DNA of 13,441 nt from CAYSLA01 sp964431685 (GTDB lineage: Bacteria > Armatimonadota > UBA5829), in NCBI GenBank assembly GCA_964431685.1, contig CAYSLA010000088.1, positions 1-13,441 on the forward strand, read 5' to 3'. This document shows positions 1 to 8,900 of the stretch, piece by piece (the stretch's first letter is position 1; each line of letters opens with the position of its first letter). The notes below the pieces were generated by a model that saw nothing but the letters and a program-made list of their open reading frames with translations, had not been told where the DNA came from and searched no databases. The position numbers and the translations under genes were made by a program.

Positions 1-1272
1 GAGACATTCTACGCCAAAGTGATCAACGTAAACCCCGTGTTCGCGACGCGCATGAGGCTTAACGGCCACCATCAGCCGATCCCGCCCGAGTACGGCGGCC
101 ACTACACCATTCCCGGTTTCGTCCACACGTTCATCCAGATGCTGCCTCCCGACAAGTACTTTGCCGAGCATCCTGAATGGTATAGCGAGATAGACGGAAA
201 GAGGGTCGAAAACGGTCAGTTGTGCCTTACGAACGAAGACATGCGCAGCGAGCTGACACGCGTCGCCCTTGAGTGGATCAAGGCAAACCCCAGCGCCGGC
301 ATCATATCGATCAGTCAGAATGACACGTTCTACCCGTGCCAGTGCGCCAACTGCCAGGCGATCGTGAAGGAAGAAGGCGCGGAGTCCGGGCCGCTTCTTA
401 ATCTCGTGAACCTGGTAGCGGAAGATATAGAGAGACATTACCCTGAGTTTCTGGTGGACACCCTTGCCTATCAGTACACACGAAAGGCACCGGCCAAGGT
501 CAGACCTCGTGACAACGTGGTCGTGCGCCTGTGCTCGATTGAAGCTGACTTCGCAAGACCCCTGACAGCCAGCACAAACACGGCATTCATGGCCGATCTG
601 GAAAGCTGGAAGCGGATTGCCGGCAAACTATATATATGGGACTACACCGTCAACTACAGCAATCTACTGCTTCCGTTTCCGAATCTGCGAGTGCTTGCCC
701 CAAACATCCAGCTCTTCGCGAAGAGCAATGTAATGAGTCTTTTTGAGCAGGGCGACGGCTACAACCAGGACGCCAATCTGGTCGGGCTTAAGACCTGGCT
801 AATCTCCCGCCTCATGTGGGACCCGACGCTGGACGCCGACAAGTTGACTCGCGAATTCCTGAACGGCTACTACGGGAAGGCCGGACGTTACCTCTACGAC
901 TACATACAGCTCATTTGCGACGCGGGCGAGAAGAGCCCCAAAGATGTCGGCTGCTTCTCCGACTGGAGCGTTTTCTGGACTCCCGAGGCACTTCAGGAGG
1001 CAGTTCGTATTATGGACAAGGCAGTAGCCGCCGTGAAAAACGACCCTGTGCTTAGGCAGCGGGTCGAAATACAACGACTGGCCATAGATCACGCTCTGCT
1101 CGCAGCGCGATCTAAGCAAGGACTGCCCGTGCTGGGTGACGGAAACAGTCTGCTAGAGAGATTCATATCCGATTCCTGGCGCACTGGCAACCAGTTCAGA
1201 CACGAAAACTCGGCGATGTCCGACGACTACATGGCCAAACTCAGAGACAAAGCCGTCATCAACTCCAAGTAG
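1..1272 (+). CDS. DUF4838 domain-containing protein, 3' part (5' end outside window)
   Basis: The frame is open from base 1 (it begins E-T-F-Y-A-K) and ends at TAG 1270-1272, giving 423 visible residues. The GTG at 19 lies inside a continuing frame, so I do not take it as the start. The fragment matches the DUF4838 family by recall: a run with GHHQPIPPEYGGHY near visible residues 22-35, then HPEWYSEIDGKR (57-68), QLCLTN, ISISQND, and a C-x-C-x2-C cluster (Cys codons at 337, 343 and 352). LYIWDY and EQGDGYNQD follow further on. DUF4838 proteins are usually large, with a glycosidase-like barrel after an N-terminal beta domain, and are found in polysaccharide-degrading bacteria. Their reaction is not established, so a role in glycan breakdown is inference. 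The missing N-terminus probably holds any signal peptide. The protein stops soon after the helical part, with no extra carbohydrate-binding domain. The gene is convergent with nfo, 5 bp away. Confidence 0.85.
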   Translation, partial: ETFYAKVINVNPVFATRMRLNGHHQPIPPEYGGHYTIPGFVHTFIQMLPPDKYFAEHPEWYSEIDGKRVENGQLCLTNEDMRSELTRVALEWIKANPSAGIISISQNDTFYPCQCANCQAIVKEEGAESGPLLNLVNLVAEDIERHYPEFLVDTLAYQYTRKAPAKVRPRDNVVVRLCSIEADFARPLTASTNTAFMADLESWKRIAGKLYIWDYTVNYSNLLLPFPNLRVLAPNIQLFAKSNVMSLFEQGDGYNQDANLVGLKTWLISRLMWDPTLDADKLTREFLNGYYGKAGRYLYDYIQLICDAGEKSPKDVGCFSDWSVFWTPEALQEAVRIMDKAVAAVKNDPVLRQRVEIQRLAIDHALLAARSKQGLPVLGDGNSLLERFISDSWRTGNQFRHENSAMSDDYMAKLRDKAVINSK

Positions 1273-1277
1273 TTGTT

Positions 1278-2123
1278 CTACCTCTGGCGACGCAATTCGC
1301 GTAGAGCGTCCAGGTTAGCCTGATCAAACGCGATCGTGTCGCCAGGGGTTTCGATTATGCCAGGTATGTCTCGGTGTATAGGATAGTTAAGCATTTCAGC
1401 AAAACCTTTAACACCGATGTTGCCGCGTCCGATGTGATGGTGACGGTCGCGATGGGAACCCAAATCCACCAGGGTGTCGTTCAGATGGACCAACAGAAGC
1501 CTGTCCAGCCCCACATTTGACTCGATCTGGCTGAATAGATTCCCAACTCCCTCAGAGGTGGAGATGTCATATCCGGCGCCATACAGGTGTGCAGTGTCGA
1601 TGGCAATGCCCACACGTTGGCTGACGTCGTCGAGGCAACCAAGTATGTCCGCCACCTGCTCGAAAGTTGACCCGATGGACGCCCCGGCCCCGGATCCGAG
1701 TTCCAGTGCAATCGCAGGCCCATCGCCGGCCTCGAGGGAGCGCCGGACGGCCTCGCATATTCGCTGCACCCCCAGCGCGTATCCCGCCCCCTTGTGACTC
1801 CCGATATGAGTCACCACGATCCCAGAGTCCAGGACTGTTGCGCGAGAGACTGCGTGAGCAAGCGCACCAACGCTCTTCTCCCAGATGTCGCTGTCGGAAG
1901 CCGCAAGATTGACTAGATAAGGCGTGTGTACTACCACTGGCCAGATGTCCAGAGACGCAGCCTTTTCGCGAAACGCCACGGCCTCACTCTCCTCCAGAGG
2001 CTTTGCAGCCCAACTGTTGGGGTTCTGCGAGAACAACTGCACCGCCTCACAACCCAGTTCAGCAGCCCTGTCCAGCCCTTTGACCAGGCCGCTTGCTATA
2101 CGAATGTGTATCCCAAACCGCAT
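1278..2123 (-). CDS. nfo: Endonuclease IV (AP endonuclease, family 2)
   Basis: This gene encodes 281 residues, the usual length for endonuclease IV. The enzyme cuts the backbone 5' of abasic sites and removes blocked 3' ends during base excision repair in the cytoplasm, using three zinc ions in a TIM barrel. All nine expected metal ligands can be placed: H66 (VHTPYLVNLA), H106 (THIGSH), E141 (ALELGSGAG), D176 and H179 (IDTAHLYGAGYD), H213 (VHLND), D226 and H228 (DRHHHIGRGNIG), and E258 (IIETPGD). The N-terminus MRFGIHIRIASGL also fits the family, which commonly starts M-x-x-G-x-H. I chose the ATG at 2123 because that motif begins there. Its SD is weak (GAGAG about 7 nt upstream). The stop is TAG, 5 bp from the convergent DUF4838 gene. 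The gene lies 132 bp downstream of the lipoprotein gene, with a terminator-like hairpin between them, so it is probably a separate transcription unit. I saw no clear promoter. The identification is secure. Confidence 0.96.
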   Translation of the reverse strand: MRFGIHIRIASGLVKGLDRAAELGCEAVQLFSQNPNSWAAKPLEESEAVAFREKAASLDIWPVVVHTPYLVNLAASDSDIWEKSVGALAHAVSRATVLDSGIVVTHIGSHKGAGYALGVQRICEAVRRSLEAGDGPAIALELGSGAGASIGSTFEQVADILGCLDDVSQRVGIAIDTAHLYGAGYDISTSEGVGNLFSQIESNVGLDRLLLVHLNDTLVDLGSHRDRHHHIGRGNIGVKGFAEMLNYPIHRDIPGIIETPGDTIAFDQANLDALRELRRQR

Positions 2124-2199
2124 ACTTGTTACTCTCAGACAGACTTACTGTGGACGGGTCCGCGCAGAGATTCTGTGGAAACGTTGCACCAGAACCAGC

Positions 2200-2230
2200 G
2201 ACTGCCCCAGGATGGCATCCCGGGGCAGTC
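2200..2230 (-). terminator. Strong hairpin after the lipoprotein gene, terminator-like
   Basis: A 9-bp perfect stem (GACTGCCCC with GGGGCAGTC) encloses GGAT/ATCC around a 3-nt loop. The one non-matching position (2209 against 2221) is A·C on the plus strand but G·U in minus-strand RNA. The minus transcript can therefore form a continuous 14-pair stem. It lies 25 nt past the lipoprotein stop and 76 nt before the nfo start. The sequence after it on the minus strand is not a clean U-tract, so it may be a weak terminator, an RNA 3'-end stabiliser or an attenuator before nfo. Confidence 0.55.
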
Positions 2231-2255
2231 AACAACTTTCACACACAACTCCACT

Positions 2256-2741
2256 CTACGGAGCAGGCGGAGGAGGGGGAGGAGGAGGCGCTTCGAGAGG
2301 CGGCACATCGAATGTCACTGCCGCCGTGGTAGTCGTGTTGCCGGCAGTATCCGTCGCCGTAATCACAACCGAGTAGGTCTCCGCCTTTCCGTCGCTTCGG
2401 ATATTGCGGGGCGCCGGAAATACCCCGCTGAACCCCGAGCCGGACGTCGGCGACAGGCGAATTGTGGTCTTTGTGCCATCGCTAAGTTTCGTAACAACTA
2501 TCTTCACCTCGGTGATCCCACTAGCATCACTGGCACTCGCAGATACAGTTACATTGCCGCCTTCATAGGTAAAGGGACTGGGCAGCGTGATCGCCCCAAC
2601 GCTAACAGTCGGCTTCGTAGTGTCCACGCCGCTACTGCTTCCGCCGCCCCCACCGCCTCCGCCACAGCCAGCCAGGCCGAATGCGGCAACGGCAGACAAA
2701 ACCGCCAGACTTCTGGCGAGACTTCCCAGTTTCACGAACAT
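2256..2741 (-). CDS. Small lipoprotein with poly-Gly linker, Ig-like domain and proline-rich tail
   Basis: This gene encodes 161 residues from the ATG at 2741. That start has an SD (AAGGGAG) 8 nt upstream and gives a standard lipoprotein signal: K4 and R10, a hydrophobic stretch of about residues 12-24, and lipobox L-A-G-C26. The frame stays open upstream to 2807, but an earlier start would bury the signal peptide. Eight glycines follow Cys26 (27-34), then SSSG. Residues 43 to about 145 form one Ig-like beta-sandwich (TKPTVSVGAI near its start, TATDTAGNTTTTA near its end). The tail is PPLEA followed by eight prolines and AP. I expect a lipid-anchored protein outside the cytoplasmic membrane, with the glycine run as a flexible tether. 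No enzyme motif is present and the specific function is unknown. The eight-proline run would probably need EF-P for translation. The Ig-like fold is shared with the giant gene next to it, which suggests but does not prove a common surface role. Confidence 0.82.
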   Translation of the reverse strand: MFVKLGSLARSLAVLSAVAAFGLAGCGGGGGGGGSSSGVDTTKPTVSVGAITLPSPFTYEGGNVTVSASASDASGITEVKIVVTKLSDGTKTTIRLSPTSGSGFSGVFPAPRNIRSDGKAETYSVVITATDTAGNTTTTAAVTFDVPPLEAPPPPPPPPAP

Positions 2742-2749
2742 CAAGATGA

Positions 2750-2756
2750 CTCCCTT
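2750..2756 (-). promoter_or_regulatory. Ribosome binding site that fixes the lipoprotein start
   Basis: AAGGGAG on the minus strand, 8 nt before the ATG at 2741. It is the best SD near any candidate start in this frame and agrees with the signal peptide beginning at that ATG. Confidence 0.7.
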
Positions 2757-2811
2757 CGCCAAACAAGCAGGTTCGCGCATTCCTGCGTCTAATCGAGTTT
2801 TACACATGCAT

Positions 2812-2840
2812 GTTATCGGTTCTGAAATCTGCTAAGACAA
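2812..2840 (-). promoter_or_regulatory. Candidate promoter of the lipoprotein gene
   Basis: On the minus strand, a -35-like TTGTCT (2835-2840, 4 of 6 matches to TTGACA) and a -10-like GATAAC (2812-2817, 4 of 6 to TATAAT) are 17 nt apart. They lie just beyond the hairpin that closes the giant gene and about 70 nt before the lipoprotein ATG. Spacing and position fit a sigma70-type promoter, but two 4-of-6 boxes are weak evidence. Confidence 0.35.
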
Positions 2841-2855
2841 GTATCGAACCAACTA

Positions 2856-2885
2856 TGCTTCGGGACCGTTCTTCGTCCCGAAGCA
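2856..2885 (-). terminator. Hairpin terminator of the giant repeat gene
   Basis: A perfect 11-bp inverted repeat (TGCTTCGGGAC / GTCCCGAAGCA) with an 8-nt loop (2867-2874), 31 nt past the stop of the giant gene. On the minus strand the sequence after it is only moderately T-rich (TAGTTGGTTC). Position and stem quality support termination; the lack of a solid U-tract leaves some doubt. Confidence 0.6.
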
Positions 2886-2916
2886 CAGCGGAAACCGAAT
2901 GGTGCTGCGCCCACGC

Positions 2917-5900
2917 CTATGGAGCGGGCAGAATCAGGTCACAGACCTTGCTCGCTTTCAGCCAGTAGGCTCTCCACGGAGCCAATTCTCCGACTACGCC
3001 GGGTACTACCGACGAATCATATATGAGATAGTATGCGCCGGTCCGCGGGTCACTGGAGTTCTGTTCCCAGCCCCAGGCATAGTCAGCACACACACCAGCC
3101 GACTCGGCAAGAGTCTTGGCCGCTTTGCCTGGCTCCTGCACCATTATGTCAACTCTGCTCCATAACACAGGACTGAGGAACGGTTGTCCTATCATGTTCC
3201 ATCCAGGCTGCAGACGAATGGTAGCAGGCGCATCCTGGGGAGGAATCACCCCACTCGGAGCCGACGGAGACTCACTGAAGAACGCCCAGAACCCGCGGCC
3301 CGGAGTTGACTCCGCCGGGCTAAGGAACGTCCGTGCATCCGGATACTTGGCATAGTTGCCGATGGACGGGATGTATGAGACCCATTCATTACCATAGAAA
3401 CCAATGGCTTCTTTTGGATCGGTGTTGTCTGGGATTATGGGCACACCCACCATCGTCAATCCAAGCCAGGCATCTCCAGGAGAGACATCCAGGTAGTTGA
3501 CGGTTACCCTGCCGGTTGCGACGTTGCCCGCAACATCGCGGCCAGTCACGGTTATGACGTTGCGCCCGAGCAGGAGCTCTATCCCGGCGGCAGACCAGGA
3601 TTCCGTACCGTCGCACAGTCCACTACCACCGCGATCGTTGGTCCAGGACACCGACCCGATTCCGTTCAGGTCGGAAGCGGTCCCGGATATGGTCAACCTG
3701 GAACCCGTGCGCGAGACTGTGGTTCCGCCGGCCGGACTCACGATAGTAAGCGTCGGAGCTACATTGTCAAACGTGGCGGCAGCTATGTTGGACGCCCGGT
3801 TCTTACGACCTCCGCCATCAACCGCGGCATCCGCCAACACCTGACAAGTGACACTGCCGGCCGCCGACACATTCACGGAGATTGTGTAGTTTGCGCCGGA
3901 TCCGCTGAGTGTTCCCTTGCTGCCACCAGTCACCGAGATGCCTTCAACAGTGAGGCCCGTGACCGGCTCAGAGAAGACGAGTGAGAACGTAACCGGTGAG
4001 GTGCGCGTCGGCAGCGAAGGCCCCGTGACAACGCACTCAGGATTCGTTGTGTCGTATATCACACTGACTATCTCGGACTCCAGGTTCAGGTTGCCGAGAG
4101 CATCGCTCGCCGCTCCCTCCGTCACCTGACAGGTGACAGGGCCGTCACCCGCAGGAAGCACAGACAAGATGTAGCTTGCCGCTGGTCCGGCTGCAGGAGA
4201 CAACGAGGACTTCGTCCCACCCGTAACCGTGATGCCACCCATCACCAAGCCAGTTACCGCCTTGGAGAACGTTATTCTGAACAGCAGCGGAGAAGTGCTT
4301 GTCGGACTCGTGGGACCAACCACAGTACAGGTCGGCCTCGTGCCCTCGAATCGCACCGTGACAGTGTTCGAGACAAGGTTCGCATTCCCCGCCGCGTCTT
4401 CAGCAGATCCAGCAGGCACCAGCAGAGTAACGTTTCCATCCCCATCGGGAACAACGGATATGCTGTACGTCGACCCGCTTCCGGTGAGATCGCCCTTGAC
4501 CCCGCCAGTCACGATGACGCCATCGGCAGTAAGCCCGATTACAGTCTCAGAGAACGAGATAGTGAAGTTCACGGGCGAGACATTTGTTGGGCTGGCGGGA
4601 CCTGTCACAGTGCAGGTCGGAACCACCCGATCAAACGTGTAGGTCTCAGTGATCACTGGCCCCACATTGCCCGCGGTGTCAATACCGAAGAACTTCAGAA
4701 CTGTTACGCTGGATATCAAGAGCGGCGCGGTATACACGAATGACGATGCTGTAGGCTCCGTGCCGTCAGTAGTGTAGTAGATGGTAGCGGCTTCGTCCGC
4801 CAGGAGTTCCACAGTCTGGTTGGCATTGTACGTGCGGCCCGGCGGCAGCGCAGTAACAATCGGCGGAACAGTATCCGTTCCGCTGACGCGCAGCGACAGA
4901 TCGCCTCCGCCGCTGAAGTAAGAGGCAACCTCTATTATGTATGTGGTGCCGGCCGCGGCGTCGAATGCCAGTCTGGAAGCGCCATTATCTCCCGAATCGT
5001 TATCGCAGACAACGTTTACCAGAGAGTCACAGCCGCCAGTGTAGACCGCAACAACGGTATCATAGTTGCTTCCGGACGTGTCAATTCCAACAGACACTGA
5101 ACTCGACAAGGTGAGGGAATACCAGATGGTGTTGTACTTGGGCTCGCCTACACAGGCCAATACCGGATCACCCGCCGATTCATCCGCGTACCTGGTGCTC
5201 ACACTGTCGACAAACGGCAATGACGCTATCACGGTCGGATTGGAGCACAGATTGTTGGCAACACTTGCGCTGTACTCTACCACGGCCGCGTTCGAAGCCG
5301 TATTCTGATTCTCGCCGGCAACGTAGTTTCCGGATGAATCCCTGGTAACGTCGACGGCAGTCCCCGAAGGCACCTGGCAAGTGATGATTCCGTCTCCAGA
5401 CGGATTCACTTTCAGTGTATATGTCCTCGAAGGACCGATCAACGGCGAGATTGACTGCTTTGTGCCTCCAGTGACGTTGATCTTACCCATGTCCAGACCG
5501 GAGTTTGGATCTCCCACAGTCGGCAGGTCCGCTCCAATTACCGGTTCGGAGAAGGTGATAACGAACTCCACCGGAGTGCGGTGTGTCGGGCTCGCCGGTG
5601 CGGTGACAACGCAACTTGGCACCGAATCGAAGTAGACCGTCGCAGTGTTGGACGCCGTGTTACCCTGAGGAGGAGTCGAGCTGTCAAAAGCAACGTTCTC
5701 ACGCACCCGGCAGGTAACATTGCCCTCACCGGCGGGAATCACCTGCAGAGTATAGGCGGAGCCGCTGCCGGTCAAAGCGCTCTTCGTACCGTTGGTAACA
5801 TCGATGCTGAACATTGCGAGGCCCGTAACCGCCTTGCTGAACACTATGCTGAAGTTGATCGGCGAGTTCTTTGTTGACGCGGTCGGACTGCTGACAACGC

Positions 5901-8900
5901 AGGTAGGCACTCCATTGAAAGTGACTGAGGCTGTGTTGGAAGCGATATTTCCATTGCCCGCGAGATCCGTCGCCGCCGACTCGTTGACCCTGCACGTGAT
6001 AAACCCATCACCTGCGGGCGTGACCTCCACCAGATAGTTGGCTCCGGTTCCGGTGAACTTGGTCGGAGATCCATTGGTGACAGAGATTCCGCTCAGGCTG
6101 AACCCCTGAACGGGCTCAGAGAAGGTAATGGTAAATGTCGCCTTAGTAGTGACCGTTCCAGTCACGCTGCACGTCGGCGACGTCACATCATAGACAACGG
6201 AAGCTAGATTGGACGCGAGGTTCGGGTTGCCCAATGAGTCAACCGCCGCCCCCGCCGGCACCATACACGTGACCGTTCCCTCGCCAGATGGAATGACCGG
6301 TATGCTATACGCGCTGCCTCCTCCAGACAATACACCCTTCGTCCCGCCTGTAACTACTACTTCGTCTTCAGTCAGGCCGATGACGGTCTTTCCGAAGTTG
6401 ATCTCGAATGTTATCGGCGAAGCGTTTGTCTGAGCCCTGGCCGAGCTTACGGTACAGGACGGTGTGCTGGTGTCGTAGAACACCGTGGCGATATTTGAAG
6501 CAAGCGTCCCATTGCCTGCCAGATCGTAGGCCGATCCCGCAGGCACCTGACAAGTCACATTGCCGCCACCAGTAGCCGTGACTGTCAGAGTGTAGCTTGT
6601 TCCGCTGCCCACCAGAGTCTGCTTGGTAGCACCAGTGACCTGGATGCCCGCCATCGTCAGATTGTAGACGGGCTCTGAGAACCCGATGGCAAACGTTATG
6701 AGAGGGTTCTTTGTGGGAGTCTCTGAACCACTCACAGAGCTCGATGGCGGAGTGCCGTCATACACAACCGTCACCTTGTTGGACGCCAGGTTGAAGTTGC
6801 CAGCCGGATCCCTAACCACCCCGGCTTTCAACTCGCAGGTCACCGTGCCGTCGACAGATGGCAGAACCGAGAGCACGTAGTTAAGACCATCGCCTGTAAG
6901 CGATTGTTTCGACCCGCCCGTAACAGTGATATGAGCCACGTTCAGCCCCGGAACGCTCTTCGAGAAGCTCAGGTTGAACCTGATGGGATTGTCGTTCGTC
7001 GGACTGACAGGCCCAGTTATGGTGCAGTTGAGAGCTGCAGCATCATAGGTGACCACTGCAACATTCGAAGAAGTATTGCCGTGCCCGGTAGAGTCGACTG
7101 CGACACCAGCAGGCACCGCGCACGTCACTTCCCCATTCGTGGTCGGAGTGATAAGCAGGACGTATATGGACCCGCTTCCGGTCAGAGAGAGTTTGGTTCC
7201 ACCAGTTATCTGCGGGTCATCCAGAGTGAAGCCCGTAACCGGCTCTGTAAACTGGATGGTGAACTCCAGCGGGTTCTGGTTCGTGGGCCCTTCGGGAGCG
7301 GTGACGACCACACCAGGCGCTCCGTCATAGGAAATCACCAGCACGTTTGAGGCGGTGTTGAAGTTGCCTCGACCGTCCACAGCGGCACCGGCAGGAACCT
7401 GGCAACTCACATCGCCATCCCCACTCGGGGTAACTGAGACGGTATACACGCTGCCATCACCCACGACATCGGCGATCGTTCCGCCGCTCACCAGTATGGA
7501 ACCGGCATCCAGCGTAACGTCCTCAGAGAACGTCAACGTGAAGTTGATGGGCGCGGAATCGGTTGGGCTGGCAGGTCCAGTGACCACACACGTGGGTATG
7601 GTATCGTACTCGACCGACGCCGTGGCTGAAGCTATGTTCTTGTTGCCGGTACCGTCCTGAGCCGCTCCACCGAGGACCTGGCAGGTAACCACTCCCTGGC
7701 TTGCGGGAGTAACCTGTATTGTGTACGCAGCGCCTGAACCCGTTAGAGCACCCTTGGCTCCGCCGGTGACCTTGATACCGTCGGCAGTCAAACCAGTCAC
7801 GGTCTCACTGAATGCGATATTGAACGTTATCGGCAGAGTTGAGGTCGGGCTTGGAGGGCCGGTAACTGTAACGGTCGGTATTGCATCGAACGTAACCGAC
7901 GCCGTGTTAGAGGCAGTGTTTGGATTGCCGGCCACATCCAGTGCCGATCCTGCGGACACGTAGCAGGTTACTACGCCCTGCCCGGTCGGCGTCACAGATA
8001 TGGTATAGCTCTTGCCGGTTCCAGTGAACGTGCCCTTGGTTCCACCCACAACGGTTATCCTGGACGCATCAAACCCACTCACGGTCTCAGAGAACGTGAT
8101 CGTGAAGTTGATCGGAGAGAGCTTGGTTACTCCGCTGGGTCCGCTTACGACGCACGTCGGAGGAGTGCCATCGTAGATCACCGACAAAGCATTGGACTGC
8201 GTATTGTTCTTGCCTACGGCGTCCTGAGCCGCTCCCGCGGGCACCTGACACGAAACCGTGCCATCAGCAACCGGCGTGACTGGAAGCCTGTATAGCCTGG
8301 CAAACCCACCGACCTGGCCAATCGCCGTCAGCGCGCCCTTAGTGCCACCCGTCACCGTGATCTTGCCAGCGGTAAGGCCGGTCACAGGCTTGCTGAACTC
8401 GATAACAAACTGGATCGGGTTCTGATTTGTTGGCGACGCGGGTCCAGTGACCACGCAGCTCGGCGCCGTTCCGGAGAATATGACCGAGACAATGTTCGAA
8501 CCAGCGTTGGGATTCCCCGCTTCGTCCTCAGCAGCACCCGCCACGATGCGGAAAGTCACTGTTCCATCACCACTCGGAGTCACTGAGACTGTGTAGTTCG
8601 CGCCGCTCCCAACCGGGGCCGCCGCCGAACCGCCGGTCACCTGCACTCCAGCCTGCGTGAAGCCAGTGACAGACTCAGAGAACGTGACATTGAAGACAAG
8701 CGGAGTTGTGGACGTGGGACTTGCAGGACCAGTCACAGTACACGTCGGTCCCGTACCGTCGTAGATCACACTCACTTTGTTCGAGGCAACACTGTTGTTG
8801 CCGGCCGCGTCGGTAGCCGAGCCAGCCGGGACCTGACAGCTAACCTCACCGTCAGCGTCCGGCACAACATCGACGGTATAGTCGGTTCCTTCACCTGCGA

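Noticed and set aside
1924..2792. Plus-strand frames of 150 and 288 codons opposite nfo and the lipoprotein gene
   Set aside because: They overlap nfo, which has all its catalytic ligands, and a lipoprotein with a clear lipobox. Their translations are Arg/Ser/Pro-rich with low-complexity runs and show no recognisable domain.
2256..2807. Lipoprotein start at 2807 (22 residues longer)
   Set aside because: It would place a charged stretch ahead of the signal peptide, and the SD sits before the internal ATG at 2741.
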